Source: Chamaelirium japonicum
Taxonomy: Eukaryota; Streptophyta; Magnoliopsida; Liliales; Melanthiaceae
DNA: 64,000 bases
Assembly: GCA_947650365.1 (NCBI GenBank)
Contig: OX393553.1
Location: 71,099,463 to 71,163,462 of the forward strand
Direction of reading: 5' to 3'
Of this stretch, positions 35,101 to 45,648 are shown piece after piece (within the stretch, counting starts at the first letter, position 1; the number at the start of each line of letters is the position of its first letter). The translations under genes and the position numbers were made by a program. Under the pieces are notes generated by a model. That model searched no databases, was not told the origin of the DNA, and saw only the letters and a program-made list of their open reading frames with translations.

Positions 35101-38100
35101 TCTATCACAGACCCAACATGTGATTCGCCCAGGCGAGCCCAACTTTGTCCGGGAATTTGTGTAGTCAGACTACTTCGAGTTTGGTTTTTGCAAGCCAGAA
35201 CCTAACAATCTCCATCTTGGTTTGAAAAAGCCAATTCCGCCATCGCCGCTACCCGAGAGAACCAATGATAATGCAATGTCTTCCTTGTCGCCACTTTTGT
35301 ATCCTACACCAAGTGCCCGTTCACCTAGATCGCTGATCGACCAAGTCTAATTTGCCTTTGGACTTGCTCTGAAGTCGGAACCTACTTTATTTCCTGGCGC
35401 TCGAACATGCTCCACATGCAGACTTATTTCTTCACTGAACCCTCTGCCTTTGAAGCTACCCTCGCTGCGAGCCTGCGACCATGTACAAGCCTCCATTGTA
35501 AAGTCTCTCCAAGATCAAAAATTGTTGTCCGAAACCTCCAGGATTCCACCAAACCAGTGATCCTGTACCTGAGAGAATCTAATCTGAAAAGAAAGATTTA
35601 GATAACTTCTCAAAAACCTGGTGCATAATGGACGCTCATGAGTATCCATATTGTATCATCAGACATCCTCAAGTGAATATATCTGGATCCCTTGGTCAGT
35701 TTCCTGGAGCCATCACCTGTTCGTTATTTTGCTACCCTCACACCCCATATAGCTATTGAACTACGCTGCTCCGCTTCGTGTGAACACACGTGCCCCCTGC
35801 TATCCAGTACTCAGTCTTGACCTGATTTCTAAGTGGCCGCCAAGATAACCCATCATCCGAACCTGATAATCCAACCAGATTAGCATATCATTTGACCTAT
35901 ACATCTCTATTACTTTCGGCCGACCTAAAGCGCTTTTCAGAACTTGCTCCACTTTTCCTTCTACAATCACGTGTCTAGGCTTCAAGCCCGCAGTGGTCTT
36001 CTCCTTGAAGATAGTTGAGGTAAGACGAATCAATCATAATACTGTTGAGAACCTTCCAATCCTTCTCGGATATCCCCTTCGGCTTGTCCACCTTTCCACC
36101 CAGAGGCAAAGATCTATCTGCACCTGTTAAAATCCGAAGTTCGTACCATTGAATTTCTCGATCCTCAACTTTGCGTCATCTGCAATTTGCTTCAACATCC
36201 TCGGAACCTCACATTGAACCTTTGGCTCTGATACCAATTGTTGGGGGAAATTGGATTGCACAGATGTTAATCCCTTAACTGCGGATGCCATCAATCCCAC
36301 AGAGAATTCGATAGACCATAGTAACAAACACCACGAATTCGATAGACCATAGTAACAAACACCACGAATTCACCAGACAATCAAGGATTTGGATTATCTC
36401 TAGGAAGATAATACACCATGCAGTGGTCTTCGTTTATCGGACCCCGAAAACCCTCGTCTTGCTTCTTTCACAGAACACACCCACAAAGTAGAGAACAACC
36501 CGTCCGAGAGATTCAGAGATATATCAGATGATCATCAAGTGATGAAAGCGTCAATTGAAGTAGAAGCCCAAGTAGACGTGCCGAAGAACCTGGATGAAAA
36601 CTTGGACGAGCTTGAAAGAGAACTCGGATAGGAACCTCCATTCTCTATTCCCTTCTTCCTTCTTTTTTCTTCCTCACTTCTCTTTTTCTCTTCTTTCCTT
36701 TATCTCTCTTCTCTCCTTGCGGCAAACCTTAGACTGGGTTTCCCGTTCTCTCATCGTTCTTTGATTCCCTCTCAATCCCCTACCTAGAAGAACCACTCCA
36801 CCATGGTCACTGGGCGACATGCTCCCTCGAGAATCCTAGAGCCCAGGGGGAGCGTCATTCCAACATCGCCCCGAATCCTTCAATCTTCGCACACGACTCG
36901 CTCTTTGTCGTAGATGATCTCAAACATCTCCGGTACCTACAACTCAGATACCCTAGGTCCCTCCATGTCCCCTCCTCCTCTTTATAAGGGAGCAAATGAA
37001 TCGTCATAGGAGTCCTAATCTGACTCAAATCCGTAGCCTAATTGTGCCAGCCGGCACCCAATTCGCCCTGGCAAAAACAGGCTTGCACGGGTGAATTGCT
37101 CATGCGTTTTGTCACAAACCCAGTTCGCGATTCGCCCGTGCTAGCCCAAATTCGTTTGGGCAAAATTCCTGCAGTCAGACTGCTTCAGTTTGGTTTTTGC
37201 AAGCCAAAACCCAATAAGCCATAATATTCTTTGGAATATGATGAGGCGTAATGTTATATGAGAAGTTGTGTCATACGCCAATGCCACTTTTATCTTTTTT
37301 TAGAAGAATATGGATGAAAATTTTGCTTGACGAGAGGCGTGTTGAGCGACATGTGCGTTATGTTGTTGAGAGACGATTGATAAATGAAGCGGCGAGGTGG
37401 AGGGAAAGACAAAGGCTACGACTGTGGAAGGAAAGATAGGGACAAATATTGAATAATGCGACGAAATGGAGGTGATGACGTTAGCAAAACACTGTAAATA
37501 TATATAAATATATGTAAATGTATCATATATGATGATTATCAATTTTTTTTTTTAAAGTTTATTGATATTCCATCTTGGTTATCATGGTCCATGCACACGT
37601 ACTATTATTTGGTATATTTTCTAATAACAATTCATGTAAATATGTGCAACATAACTACAAAAGACTTAAATTTAAAAATACTTGAAAAAAATCCAAAATC
37701 CTCTTTTTTAACTATTTTGAAATTTTTTGTCATTTTGGCCAAAATTTCGACTGAAATTTCAGTTTGGAAACCATGCTCTGATCTATAACATGAGTTTTAG
37801 TTCAACATTCAGTTCCTATTAAACCAGAGAGGTGTTAAATAAATTTATTTTAAACCAGTGAGGCATTGTATATCATGCAATGCCTGTGTCTGCTATATAT
37901 CTTCTGCTAATAGTCATGTCTACTGTATCCCTTCTCCTAATATCATGCAATGCCTGTGTTTACTATATCCCTTCTCCTAAATCCTAATACATACTATGTT
38001 TTTGCATTAGTTCTTAACATAAAAGTAACACATCTTTAAACTTAGCGCAGAACAATTATGTACCCTCTTTATTCAGGAAACAAATTGGGAGTGTACAATG

Positions 38101-38923
38101 TCTGTTTAGAATTCTTTATGACAGTGGTGTTGATGAATGCAGGCCTCATCCAAATGAATGCTCTGGAGGGGATTTGGATGGAGACCTATATTTTGTATGT
38201 TGGGATGAGAAACTTATTCCAGTGAAAACTGATACACCAATGGACTACATTCCACGAAGGCCGCGCCTTATGGATCATGAAGTCACATTAGAGGTTTGCT
38301 TCACTGTCCAACCTCTTATCACTGAACTGGAATCTTGTCCTCTTTGATGTTTCTGCTTATTTGATTTATGCACAATTTTAGATAGAGATTGTTGATAACT
38401 AGAATTGAGGTGTTCACTTGCACTTATTACATAGAAGTGAATTATATTTGTTTAAGATAGACGTAAGGTGGAGATGCAGTGCAACCAGTTAAATCATGAT
38501 GTAGCCAATACCGAAGGTATGATCTACAAAAGGAGTCTAAACTAACCCACTTTTCTCTGGTTTTATTAATCCTGTAATTCACCTTGTTACATTTTTGAAC
38601 TTTACTAAAATATATATCCTAAAAGAGCAATTGGTGAAGAAAGTGTGCGGTCGTGGTTTAGTCGAGCCCATACTTTATTATTAGTCCAATGACGATCCCT
38701 TGTTTTATTTTTTATATTCTTTCATTGCAAATGTTTGCATGCACCATGAGTAACCCACACCAGTAAAAGCCTAGAAAATAGGATTCAATCATTAAAGAAA
38801 AGGAATATAGAAAAAAAAAGGCCTCAAAACCTCATCCATTTTTTTTTAATGGCCGACATCTCTTGATTGTTAACTCTTACTTTTCATCCCACTTGGACAT
38901 AGCATAAATATTTACCCCCCCCC

Positions 38924-38958
<35 letters not shown>

Positions 38959-40029
38959 ACCCCCTCTTTCTCTCTCTATTTCTCCAACACAACACAACCC
39001 CAAACACTCACTCCAACCCCCCCCCCCCCCCCCCCCCCCCCCGCCAAAGGACACTAGATCGCGTGTTTGAAAACTAAGCAATGGACATAAAAGAAAATAA
39101 AAACTGCATCATTATGGATCTGAAATCACAGGAAAATATTTTCCTAAATTAATATGTAATCCTAGCTCTCTCAAATCATGATTTAGTATTTTTAATAATG
39201 AATGTCACGTCGTTTACAAAAACATTTGTTGATTATTACTACCATATTTCTTATTCTTAATCTTTAAAATTTGCAGGAGATTCAAAAGTTCTTTGTTGAT
39301 TACATGATCAATGACACCCTGGGTGTCATCTCAACCACTCACTTGGTTTACGCTGACCGCCAACCGAAGAAAGCCCGGAGTAGCGAATGCCTCCGGCTCG
39401 CAAGCCTCCACTCCATGGCGGTCGACTTCGCCAAAACCGGAGCTCCGGCAGAAATGCCAAAGATACTCAAACCGAAAGAGTTCCCAGATTTCATGGAACG
39501 ATGGGACAGGCCGATGTACCTCTCAACCGGAGTTCTGGGAAAGCTCTACAGAGCGGCCTCGGCTCATGTGGAGAGGTTTGAAGCACCTCAGCAATCTTCG
39601 TACGACTGTGATCTTGAAGTAGAAGGTTACGAGGAATTTATAGAAGCTGCCGAAGGATACTACAATCGGTACGCTGAGAACCTGAGCTCCTTGATGAACT
39701 ATTATGAGGCGGAGCACGAAGATGAGATACTGACGGGTAATCTGCGGAACCGGTCGATATATCTGCAGAGAGATAAGAAGAGATATGCTGAGATGAAGGA
39801 CCGGATTTTGATCGGGGTTAAGAGCTTGCACGGTGAGGTCCTAGGGTGGTTCGAATGTAGCTGTGACAAAAGCGAGTCGTACAGGATGGCGTCTGCATGG
39901 TACCACGTGGCTTACCACCGAAACTATTGGTCGAAGGCTAGATTCCTCAGCTTTCCGTGGATCCTAAGCGATGTTTTGTTGAGCATAAAAGCTTCGAGAA
40001 CCCATAAAAGGTTATCAGAAGGTGTGTAG
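22647..40029 (+). CDS. RDR2: RNA-dependent RNA polymerase 2 (RDR2), four exons
   Basis: Exons are 22,647-23,174, 25,814-27,747, 38,143-38,293 and 39,277-40,029. All three introns are GT-AG (phases 0, 2 and 0), giving about 1,121 residues, close to the 1,133 I recall for Arabidopsis RDR2. RDR2 copies RNA polymerase IV transcripts into double-stranded RNA, which DCL3 cuts to 24-nt siRNAs for RNA-directed DNA methylation in the nucleus. An RRM-like N-terminal region (1-85) is followed by the RdRP core with blocks QIRYGGYKGVI, KNPCLHPGDIR and the catalytic DLDGD (831-835). The C-terminus ends in SFPWILSDVLL. Wording throughout matches RDR2 rather than RDR1 or RDR6. Exon 2 carries a 16-residue insertion (about 362-378). 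Intron 2 is 10.4 kb and full of transposons. The reading frame is open throughout, so the gene looks functional; transcription across intron 2 is unproven. Confidence 0.93.
23767..23791. repeat. Poly-G run
   Basis: About 25 consecutive G residues inside RDR2 intron 1. Confidence 0.9.
24279..24508 (-). mobile_element. Cassandra-like solo LTR with 5S rRNA-derived core
   Basis: On the minus strand the segment runs TGTTAGCCCCACATCGCC ... GATGTTACA. Its middle (about 24,402-24,318) closely follows 5S rRNA (GTTAAGCGTGCTTGGGCGAG, then AGTAGTACT and GGTGACCTCCTGGGAAG). LTRs carrying a 5S-like pol III promoter define Cassandra TRIM elements. Only one LTR is seen and no target duplication could be fixed, so it is an old solo-LTR fossil. 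It is not a working 5S gene. Confidence 0.75.
25814..27747 (+). CDS. RDR2: RDR2 exon 2
   Basis: Encodes residues 177-820 plus two bases of codon 821. The acceptor (ATCTCAG|CTCAAG) is supported because translation from it, LKFAPRIYHRICGPKFSS, resembles Arabidopsis RDR2 following its LLK. The donor AAAAG|GTATGT restores FPQKGK-R-PHPNEC when joined to exon 3. It contains most of the RdRP core and the 48-bp internal copy at 26,371-26,418. Confidence 0.9.
26285..26418 (+). repeat. 48-bp direct repeat in RDR2 exon 2, read in two frames
   Basis: The 48 bases at 26,285-26,332 (starting TGCTATAAGCCCATGGAG) recur exactly at 26,371-26,418. The offset of 86 bp is not a multiple of three, so the first copy reads CYKPMEFIQNQLANIR and the second reads AISPWSSSKINSLTSG. 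Leaving the second copy out gives ...NIENLMSC, which resembles the family sequence at this place. The copy therefore looks like an in-frame 48-bp insertion. Confidence 0.9.
29185..29417. mobile_element. Palindromic MITE with GTACCGGTACGG-type core
   Basis: Ends GGTTTTAAATATCG and CGTGATTTTAAACC are inverted repeats, and both halves repeat words such as CCGATACCGGTACG and CGGTCCGTATCG. The centre has runs of T and A. No coding capacity; no target duplication was fixed. Confidence 0.55.
29540..30010. mobile_element. Foldback repeat with CT-rich and GA-rich arms
   Basis: The left arm (CTTCTTCCTCCTAGAAAT then ACACTTGGCCAT) is mirrored by the right arm (ATGACCAAGTCTTAGAATTT then CCAGGAGG). Between them lie several copies of a TGCATTCGG / GGCCAAATGCA word. 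No ORF with family features is present. Confidence 0.5.
31151..32470 (+). pseudogene. LINE ORF1 protein (DUF4283 and CCHC zinc knuckle)
   Basis: About 440 codons from the ATG at 31,151 (an upstream in-frame ATG at 31,019 lies in the host LTR and is not the LINE's own). A DUF4283-type nucleic-acid-binding region lies at about 31,370-31,850 (DMFLVAKFSSARPSVDVIRA, FNPYVESPITPIWVALPGLP, LARVCVLMDISKPLP). It is followed by the knuckle C-x2-C-x4-H-x4-C (CTICSIKGHSETSC, about 31,886-31,927). The C-terminal part is acidic and Glu-rich. The last codons run into the deletion junction before the RT remnant, so the true C-terminus is probably lost. Confidence 0.8.
32454..34298 (+). pseudogene. LINE reverse transcriptase remnant and zf-RVT region
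   Basis: Starts abruptly inside RT motif A (KAYDSVNREF). It continues with motif B (NRGLRQGDPLSAYLF) and the catalytic LIFADDLMLF. A frameshift near 33,220 moves the frame (KPKEEGGLGIRRLSDISKA) and a stop lies at 33,840. A further segment at 33,849-34,298 has the zf-RVT region (CTLCKNEEESVDHLFFQC). Endonuclease and RT fingers are missing. Not functional. Confidence 0.85.
34655..35207 (-). repeat. Remainder of the left LTR beyond the LINE
   Basis: Continues the LTR interrupted at 31,088. It is similar to 36,620-37,216 (phrases CTAGAAGAAC, CATGCTCCCTCGAG, TTTGGTTTTTGCAAGCCA) and ends AACCTAACA. Confidence 0.75.
37217..37985. repeat. 3' part of intron 2 with short tandem repeat
   Basis: AT-rich intron sequence. 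At 37,862-37,985 the phrase ATCATGCAATGCCTGTGT and TATCCCTTCTCCTAAT recur about three times in diverged form. Confidence 0.6.
38143..38293 (+). CDS. RDR2: RDR2 exon 3 (catalytic DLDGD)
   Basis: 151 bp completing codon 821 and encoding PHPNECSGGDLDGDLYFVCW ... MDHEVTLE (822-871). The DLDGD loop (38,171-38,185) holds the catalytic aspartates of the cellular RdRP family. Copies of this exon exist at 59,299 and 63,369. Confidence 0.92.
38294..39276 (+). other. RDR2 intron 3
   Basis: 983 bp, GT-AG. It contains two poly-C tracts (38,917-38,936, joined to CT repeats, and 39,018-39,041). Much of it is also found, diverged, at 59,638-60,964. Confidence 0.85.
38917..39041. repeat. Two poly-C tracts flanking CT repeats
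   Basis: C-run plus (TC)n at 38,917-38,958 and a second C-run of about 24 at 39,018-39,041. Confidence 0.9.
39277..40029 (+). CDS. RDR2: RDR2 exon 4
   Basis: Encodes the last 250 residues, starting EIQKFFVDYMINDTLGVIS, with the family blocks AVDFAKTGAPAEMP and KEFPDFMERWDRPMY and the end SFPWILSDVLLSIKAS. The stop TAG is at 40,027-40,029. The acceptor TTTGCAG|GAG joins in phase 0. Confidence 0.92.
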   Translation, partial: EIQKFFVDYMINDTLGVISTTHLVYADRQPKKARSSECLRLASLHSMAVDFAKTGAPAEMPKILKPKEFPDFMERWDRPMYLSTGVLGKLYRAASAHVERFEAPQQSSYDCDLEVEGYEEFIEAAEGYYNRYAENLSSLMNYYEAEHEDEILTGNLRNRSIYLQRDKKRYAEMKDRILIGVKSLHGEVLGWFECSCDKSESYRMASAWYHVAYHRNYWSKARFLSFPWILSDVLLSIKASRTHKRLSEGV

Positions 40030-40149
40030 ATGTCGAGTGGAGGCAGTTAATCTTTTTTTTTTTTTTTGGGGGGGGGGGGGGGGTGTTCTGTTATGTAATT
40101 GTCATCTGTCAATGGTTTTAATCCTCATCTAAAATTATATCATTTTGTA

Positions 40150-41310
40150 TAATTTTTACTTTTGTGTCGTATGGATCATTCGCATGAGGAGTTGATGGGT
40201 AAGATGGTGTTTCAACTCGTCAACCGCCGTGATACCCTATGGGTTAATTTCTGCCAGAATAAATACGGCCCTTCGCTTGACTTGTGGAATTGGCCCTGGC
40301 CTCGCCGATGCTCGTGGGCTTGGCACGCGGTGTGCACCAGAGTCCCTCTTATTCGCGATCACACAATTGCTCCTGTCTGGATTCTCTCGGAGCGGGATAT
40401 CTCGGCTACTCCGGTGTTGACATTTCCCCCATCTCAACCTCTTTTCTGGGATCCTGGACGTTCGGCTCATTTCTCCATCCAAGAGGCCTATTCCTTCCTC
40501 GATGCGTCCTAGGTACGCGATTCCCCGTTGACGAGCCGGACATAACAACTCCAGGTCACTCCTTTTAATAGTGGCCTAGTACATTTGGAAATCTCGCAAC
40601 TGTGCCCACTTCGACCTTCTAGTGGAGCTCCCTCAGTTTACCTGGAACAGTGCCTTAGTGAAGGCCGAGGCGGTCTCTCGGGCCCTCTCCTCGACGGGTC
40701 GAGCTACCACTCAGTCCCTAGCAGTTGCTTCTCCGCATTATGTGAAATGGATTCCTCCAGACCTCAGGTATCTTAAACTTAATTTTGATGGATCCTTTAC
40801 CGTGGTGTCATTTGGGCCGCCGGGACCAAGCAGTTTCATTGCAAATCGGTTCCCGATGCGGAGACTTGCAGCCTTTGGTTGGGTTTGCGCTGTCAATTTA
40901 GACATTAACTCCTCCGGTGGTGGAAGGTGATTCTATGGTTGGTCTTTAGCGTTTGACTTTCAATCGAGCGGCGGAACCCCTGATAGAAGATTGTTGGCGT
41001 CTCTTGGATCGTTGCAACGTTATTCAAGCTTCTCACACTTTTCGGGAAGGGAACGGAGCGGCTGACTGGCTCGCGAGTGCGGCGCTTTGGCAGGTGGGGA
41101 GGATTTTGGCTTGAGGATTTCCCTGTCCAGCTTCGGGACATGATGCTCTGAGATATTGATCCATGTTGTTTGCTTGCCGGGCCCGGCGATGGAGAGGTTT
41201 GTTGTGGAGATTGAGAGCTTGATTAAAGTGCCGGCCGTAGCTGATCGAGTCTACAAAACTGTAAGGGAGCTTCAACGGTCCTGATTGCTCTGCTTTAAGA
41301 TGCAAATTAG
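40150..41310 (+). mobile_element. LINE (L1-type) 3' fragment with RNase H remnant
   Basis: Encodes KMVFQLVNRRDTLWVNFC and then NKYGPSLDLWNWPW (post-RT region). In another frame lies an RNase H-like start, VKWIPPDLRYLKLNFDGSF (about 40,740-40,800). Several frames are needed, so it is dead. It lies 120 bp after the RDR2 stop, so it may form part of the RDR2 3' UTR or limit it. Confidence 0.65.
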
Positions 41311-41552
41311 TTTCATTCCGTAGTACTTAAGCACGGTTTGTGTGGTTTGTGTTAAATATTAATCTCAGCTTATTGTCCGTTTGCCAACGACGTGTTGGAT
41401 AAAATTTACTCGATCTTTTGTCTAAGTGGTTCTGAAATCTTGACTCAAAAATTTAAATATGAAGAATGAAGAAGAGGAATACTACTCCAACAAGTAGATT
41501 GGATGCATATGTGTTGTGTCATGCACTGACTTTAGAACATATTGCCACCCTA

Positions 41553-42237
41553 TCTATATAATAAGGGACGGTGGTTTTATGCTGACTAGACAAAAAAGAA
41601 CCAAATACTAACTAGACAAAATTCTCTCGCGATCACAGCTGTTCCCTCTCTTCTTCTTCTGATCTCTCTTTCTCTCTCTTCCTGGATCTCTCTCTCTCTC
41701 TCTCTCTCCCATATTTCTTTCTCTCTTCCCGATTTCTTTCTCTTCCAGGTTTGGGCTCAGGCCAGGTAAGGAAAGAGGAAAGAGCTGACGGGATCTTGGA
41801 GGGGAAGTCTCGTGCAGGGGATTCGGGTACGTGAGAAGGGATGCCTGAGATCAGATAAAGAGAGAATCCGAGGAGATCTCGGGAGATAATGAAAGAGAGA
41901 GAATTCAGGGGGAGAGAGAGGGACGATCGTAGGTGAGAGAAAATGGGATGAGAGGAGCGATTGGGTCGGTGAGAGCTGGGTGCATGGACGGCTGGGATGC
42001 ATTTTAAAGATAGAGAGAAGAGATCAGATGATGAGAGAGATAGAGTGTGGGTTGGATGCGACCTGGAGTCTCGGACGTGCATGGGTCTCACGAACAGCTA
42101 GGGTCTTGAGAGGGACACGTGGGTGAGGGGGAATCAGAAACGGAAAAACGGGATGAGAGGAGCGATCGGGTCATTGAGAGCTAGGTGCATGGATGGCTGG
42201 GATGCATTTTAAAGATAGAGAGAAGAGATCGGATGAT

Positions 42238-42296
<59 letters not shown>

Positions 42297-42469
42297 GTGG
42301 ATGCGACCTGGAGTCTCGGACGTGCATGGGTCTCACGAACAGCTGGGGTCTTGAGAGGGACACGTGGGTGAGGGGGAATCGAAAATGGGATGAGAGGAGC
42401 GATAGGGTCGGTGAGAGCTGGGTGCATGGATGGCTGGGATGCATTTTAAAATAGAGAGAAGAGATCGAA

Positions 42470-42512
<43 letters not shown>

Positions 42513-42767
42513 CTGGATGCGACCTGGAGTCTCAGACGTGCATGGTTCTCACGAACGTGGGTGAAGGGGGATCGGAAACGGGCGGTTGCGATCATTCGTA
42601 TGGGACTCGCGATCGGGTGGCTTTGCATGGAAAGAGAGAGAAAAGGGCTCTGATCGGGTCGAGTAGAGAGACTAGGATAATGGGAACGATTGTGATAGGG
42701 TATTGTGATTAATGTTCATGCATGGTGGGATCAGGTTTGATTTAAAAGGAAAAATAAGAGAAAGACA
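41553..42767 (+). mobile_element. Helitron array, segment 1a (5' end, no own 3' end)
   Basis: Starts after A with TCTATATAATAAGGGACGG, the same 5' terminus as its neighbours. The interior has GA/CT repeats and the 0.2-kb tandem repeat. It runs into a second 5'-like terminus at 42,768 without a CTAG end of its own. No Rep/helicase coding is seen. Confidence 0.6.
41940..42590. repeat. Tandem repeat of about 205-240 bp inside the Helitron
   Basis: The phrases GGGATGAGAGGAGCGAT, GGCTGGGATGCATTTTAAA and GCGACCTGGAGTCTC recur three to four times with (GA)n of different length between them (42,240-42,291 and 42,476-42,509). Confidence 0.85.
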
Positions 42768-43325
42768 TCTATATAACATGACACGTCGATTTTGTGCTGA
42801 TTAGACTAAATTTTAACGGCAATTTTGGACCCGACACGACAGACCCGACACACGACCCGACATGAAATTAGTGGGTCTGGGTCAAATGGGTTTGGGTCTT
42901 AAATGGGTCGACATGACTAACCCGTTTAGTAAACGGGTCGGGTCCGGTTTTTGTCTCCGACCTGTTTAAAATCAATGGGTTGGGTTTACCCAGGATCCGA
43001 TTACAGTCTGCAATGGGTTCAACGGATGGTTGTGATCAGGACACCCATGATGGTGAGTTGCAACGAAAAAAATAATAATAAGTATTTAAAAAAGTTTTAC
43101 CGAGTCTTAGCGGTTGTCTGTCCGTCGGGACAGGTTTGTGTTTCCGCCGAAAGTTTTTTGTTACCGAAGGTGGTTAGTTGCGTTATCGCCGAATACGACG
43201 TTGTGGGTAGGGGTGGTGATGCCAGGGGGGTGTTCTGCCATCGAAGGCGCCTGCTTTCTTGCCGACAATTGTGTTGCTGCCGAAGGCGACCCGCTGCAAT
43301 GTCGACAGGCACGGGCATGCACTAG
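42768..43325 (+). mobile_element. Helitron array, segment 1b
   Basis: The 5' terminus TCTATATAACATGACACG is preceded by A. The 3' end is GGCACGGGCATGCACTAG, directly abutting the next element's TC. The interior holds a diverged piece related to the hAT MITE at 45,224. Non-autonomous. Confidence 0.65.
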
Positions 43326-43912
43326 TCTATATAACAAGGGACGTCGGTTTTGTGCTGAGTAAACAAAATGGAACAAAAAAACTGACTGGGACAAGCTGAC
43401 TGGACAAAAATGAGCCGAATAGATCTAACAATTTGTTCAAAAATCAATGCACAATCTCTATTTCCTCGTCAACCAACTCCCTCCCCTTGGTTTCAAATCC
43501 CAACCCATTTAAACTGCACTAAACCCTTAAATTCCCGGCCCATTTAAACTGCACAAAACCTGACAGTTCATACCGTGATCGTTGTTCGCATCAACGGCTA
43601 TAAACCCGCCTACTGAAATTTTGGCTGCCCCAAACCATTGGATCGATTTCGAGGAATCCGTTCGAACAGAGACAACTGTGATTGATCAATTATAGGGAGA
43701 AGGGGAGTTGGTCATGACGAAGGCGCCCACTTCGTGCTAATCGGCACAGGCAAGGAAATGGGCGTTCTATGAATGCCGGTGTTGTCGAAAGTGTTTTGTT
43801 GCCAAAGACTTTCAGGTATGTTGTCGTCAAAGATGGCCTGCTGCAGTGCCGACAGGTGTGTTGCCGCCAAAGGCGGCCCCCTGCAGTGCCGACAGGCACG
43901 GGCATGCACTAG
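43326..43912 (+). mobile_element. Helitron array, segment 2
   Basis: 587 bp, from TCTATATAACAAGGGACG to GGCACGGGCATGCACTAG. A perfect 5-bp stem GTGCC-GACA-GGCAC lies 12 bases before the CTAG, as expected for a Helitron 3' hairpin. It is joined on both sides to related elements without spacer. Confidence 0.8.
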
Positions 43913-44766
43913 TCTATATAACAAGGGACGGTGGCCTGCATGTTGACTAGACAAAACGGAACCAAAAACTGACTAGACAAAACAAACACTGACAAGACAA
44001 AAACAAACGCTGACTAGACAAAATGGACCAAATAGATCTAATCATTCTTTTTAAAATCAAAGCATAATCTCTATTTTCCTAGCAACCAACGCCCTCCCTT
44101 TGATTCTCTCTTTCTCTCTCTATCACCAAGATCAATTACTTCCTTATCTAGCTGAAATTTTTTGAAAAGAAATAAAATATTTTTTAAATAAAATATCCTA
44201 TAAATCAGTTGGATGATCTGAAATCCCTTCTCAACTTCCTAATCTAGGCACTCGACCCAAATCCCAAATCCGCCCCATTGCCATTCTTGCTCAGAACACA
44301 TGCCACCACTATCTTTGTAGGGATTTGTGCACTTTGCCTGGAATTAGGCTTTGGGGAGAGTACGTACTTTTGCTACCCAAACGGTTTTCTAGACTGACGA
44401 CCAGTCGGTTTGTGCTACGTCGACCAATGGCTATGGGAAGTATACTACGCTTGGCTAATGTATGTTGCGCTTGCTAGCCTTTTAATGGTTGACATGTCAC
44501 AACCCGATTGGGCCCGTAAGCAAGTGTAGCAAACTGTTCAGGTAGCAAAAAGAGAAAGTAGTATGAGCCCACTGGTACCTCTATGAAACATAAAATAATG
44601 TTTTATTATGCCATAAATTGGTATTTAGCAAATATATGGAGTTAATCAATGCATGATTAAAAATGGAAGGCTATGAATTGTTTCATAATTTCAGCGAATC
44701 GCACTCGGATAAATTGTTGCATGATTCATCCTTTGGTGAATCCCATTCCGATATGGTCCCGTTCCC

Positions 44767-44768
<2 letters not shown>

Positions 44769-44813
<45 letters not shown>

Positions 44814-44816
44814 CGG

Positions 44817-44854
<38 letters not shown>

Positions 44855-44875
44855 GGTTTTCTCTCTCCCCCCCGA

Positions 44876-44916
<41 letters not shown>

Positions 44917-45122
44917 CGATCTCTTTCCTACTCTCCGATCACTCTCTCTCTCTCTCTCTTCCCCACAATCTCTTTCTTTCTCTCCGTATCTCTCTCTCTC
45001 TCCCCATCTCTCTCTCTCTTTTTCCCCAGCTCTCTCTCTCTCCCTGGTTTTCTCTCTCATATCTCTTTCACGCTCTCTCTACTCTCCCTCTCTCTCTTCC
45101 CTACAATCTCTCTCTTCCACAC

Positions 45123-45174
<52 letters not shown>

Positions 45175-45175
45175 T
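44769..45175. repeat. CT-rich microsatellite cluster
   Basis: Several (TC)n runs separated by CCGGTTTTC-like words. The serine/leucine-repeat ORFs here are only a translation of the microsatellite. Confidence 0.9.
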
Positions 45176-45223
45176 TCCAGGCCCGGCCCAATAGTGAGGC
45201 AGCTAAAGGCAGCCGCCTAAGGC

Positions 45224-45648
45224 TAGGGTTGGCAATTTTGAACCCGACATGAAGTTAGCAGGTCTGGGTCTGGGTTAAACGGGTTCTGGTCGACACGGTA
45301 GGACCGTTTAATAAATGGGTCGGGTCTGGGTTTAGGTTCTGGACACGGTAGACCGGGAAGACCCTTTTAAAATTCAATGGGTCGGGTCGGGTCTACCCGC
45401 AATCTGATACTATAGTATGCAGCGGGTCTTATTAGGTCAGGTTGTGTCGAGTCAGATTGGGTCGGATCGGATCAGCTGAATAGACTTGTGTGGTAAACGG
45501 GTCTTATCGGGTCTACCCGTTTATAAGCGAGTATGGTATGGGTTTAGGGTCTAGAAACGATTAGTTAAACGGGTCGGGTCCGGGTCTAGGGGTTTTGGAC
45601 ATGACCCGAAACTAGACACGACACGAACCCGACCCATTTCCACCCCTA
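45224..45648. mobile_element. hAT-type MITE with intact 8-bp target duplication
   Basis: Termini TAGGGTTGGCAATTTTG and, inverted, TAGGGGTGGAAATGGG are hAT-like inverted repeats. The direct duplication CCTAAGGC lies at 45,216-45,223 and 45,649-45,656. The interior consists of GGGTCGGGTC / ACCCGACC-type words with no ORF. Confidence 0.85.

Larger units (their letters stand above)
30696..37216 (-). mobile_element. Old copia-type LTR element, mostly deleted, in RDR2 intron 2
   Basis: LTRs of roughly 0.95-0.98 kb lie at 30,696-35,207 (interrupted by a LINE) and 36,239-37,216. Both begin TGTTGGGGGAAATTGG. A Met-tRNA-type primer site (minus-strand TTGGTATCAGAGCC) borders the right LTR and a polypurine-like AAGATGGAGAT borders the left. 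The internal region is only about 1.03 kb with a short gag-start-like piece (about 36,127-36,240). It is thoroughly broken. LTRs differ at well over a tenth of positions by eye, so it is far older than the copia at 13,307. No clear target duplication is seen. Confidence 0.75.
27748..38142 (+). other. RDR2 intron 2 (10.4 kb, transposon-filled)
   Basis: GT at 27,748, AG at 38,141-38,142. From 27,748 to 29,180 there is plain AT-rich intron. Then come a small palindromic element, a foldback repeat, the copia-type LTR element with nested LINE (30,696-37,216), plain sequence, and a short tandem repeat (37,862-37,985) close to the acceptor. Confidence 0.85.

Noticed and set aside
40562-40930. Small ORFs downstream of RDR2 as genes
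   Set aside because: They belong to frames of a decayed LINE RNase H region.
44663-45220. 185-codon Ser/Leu-repeat ORF
   Set aside because: Translation of CT microsatellites; both strands and several frames are open for the same reason.
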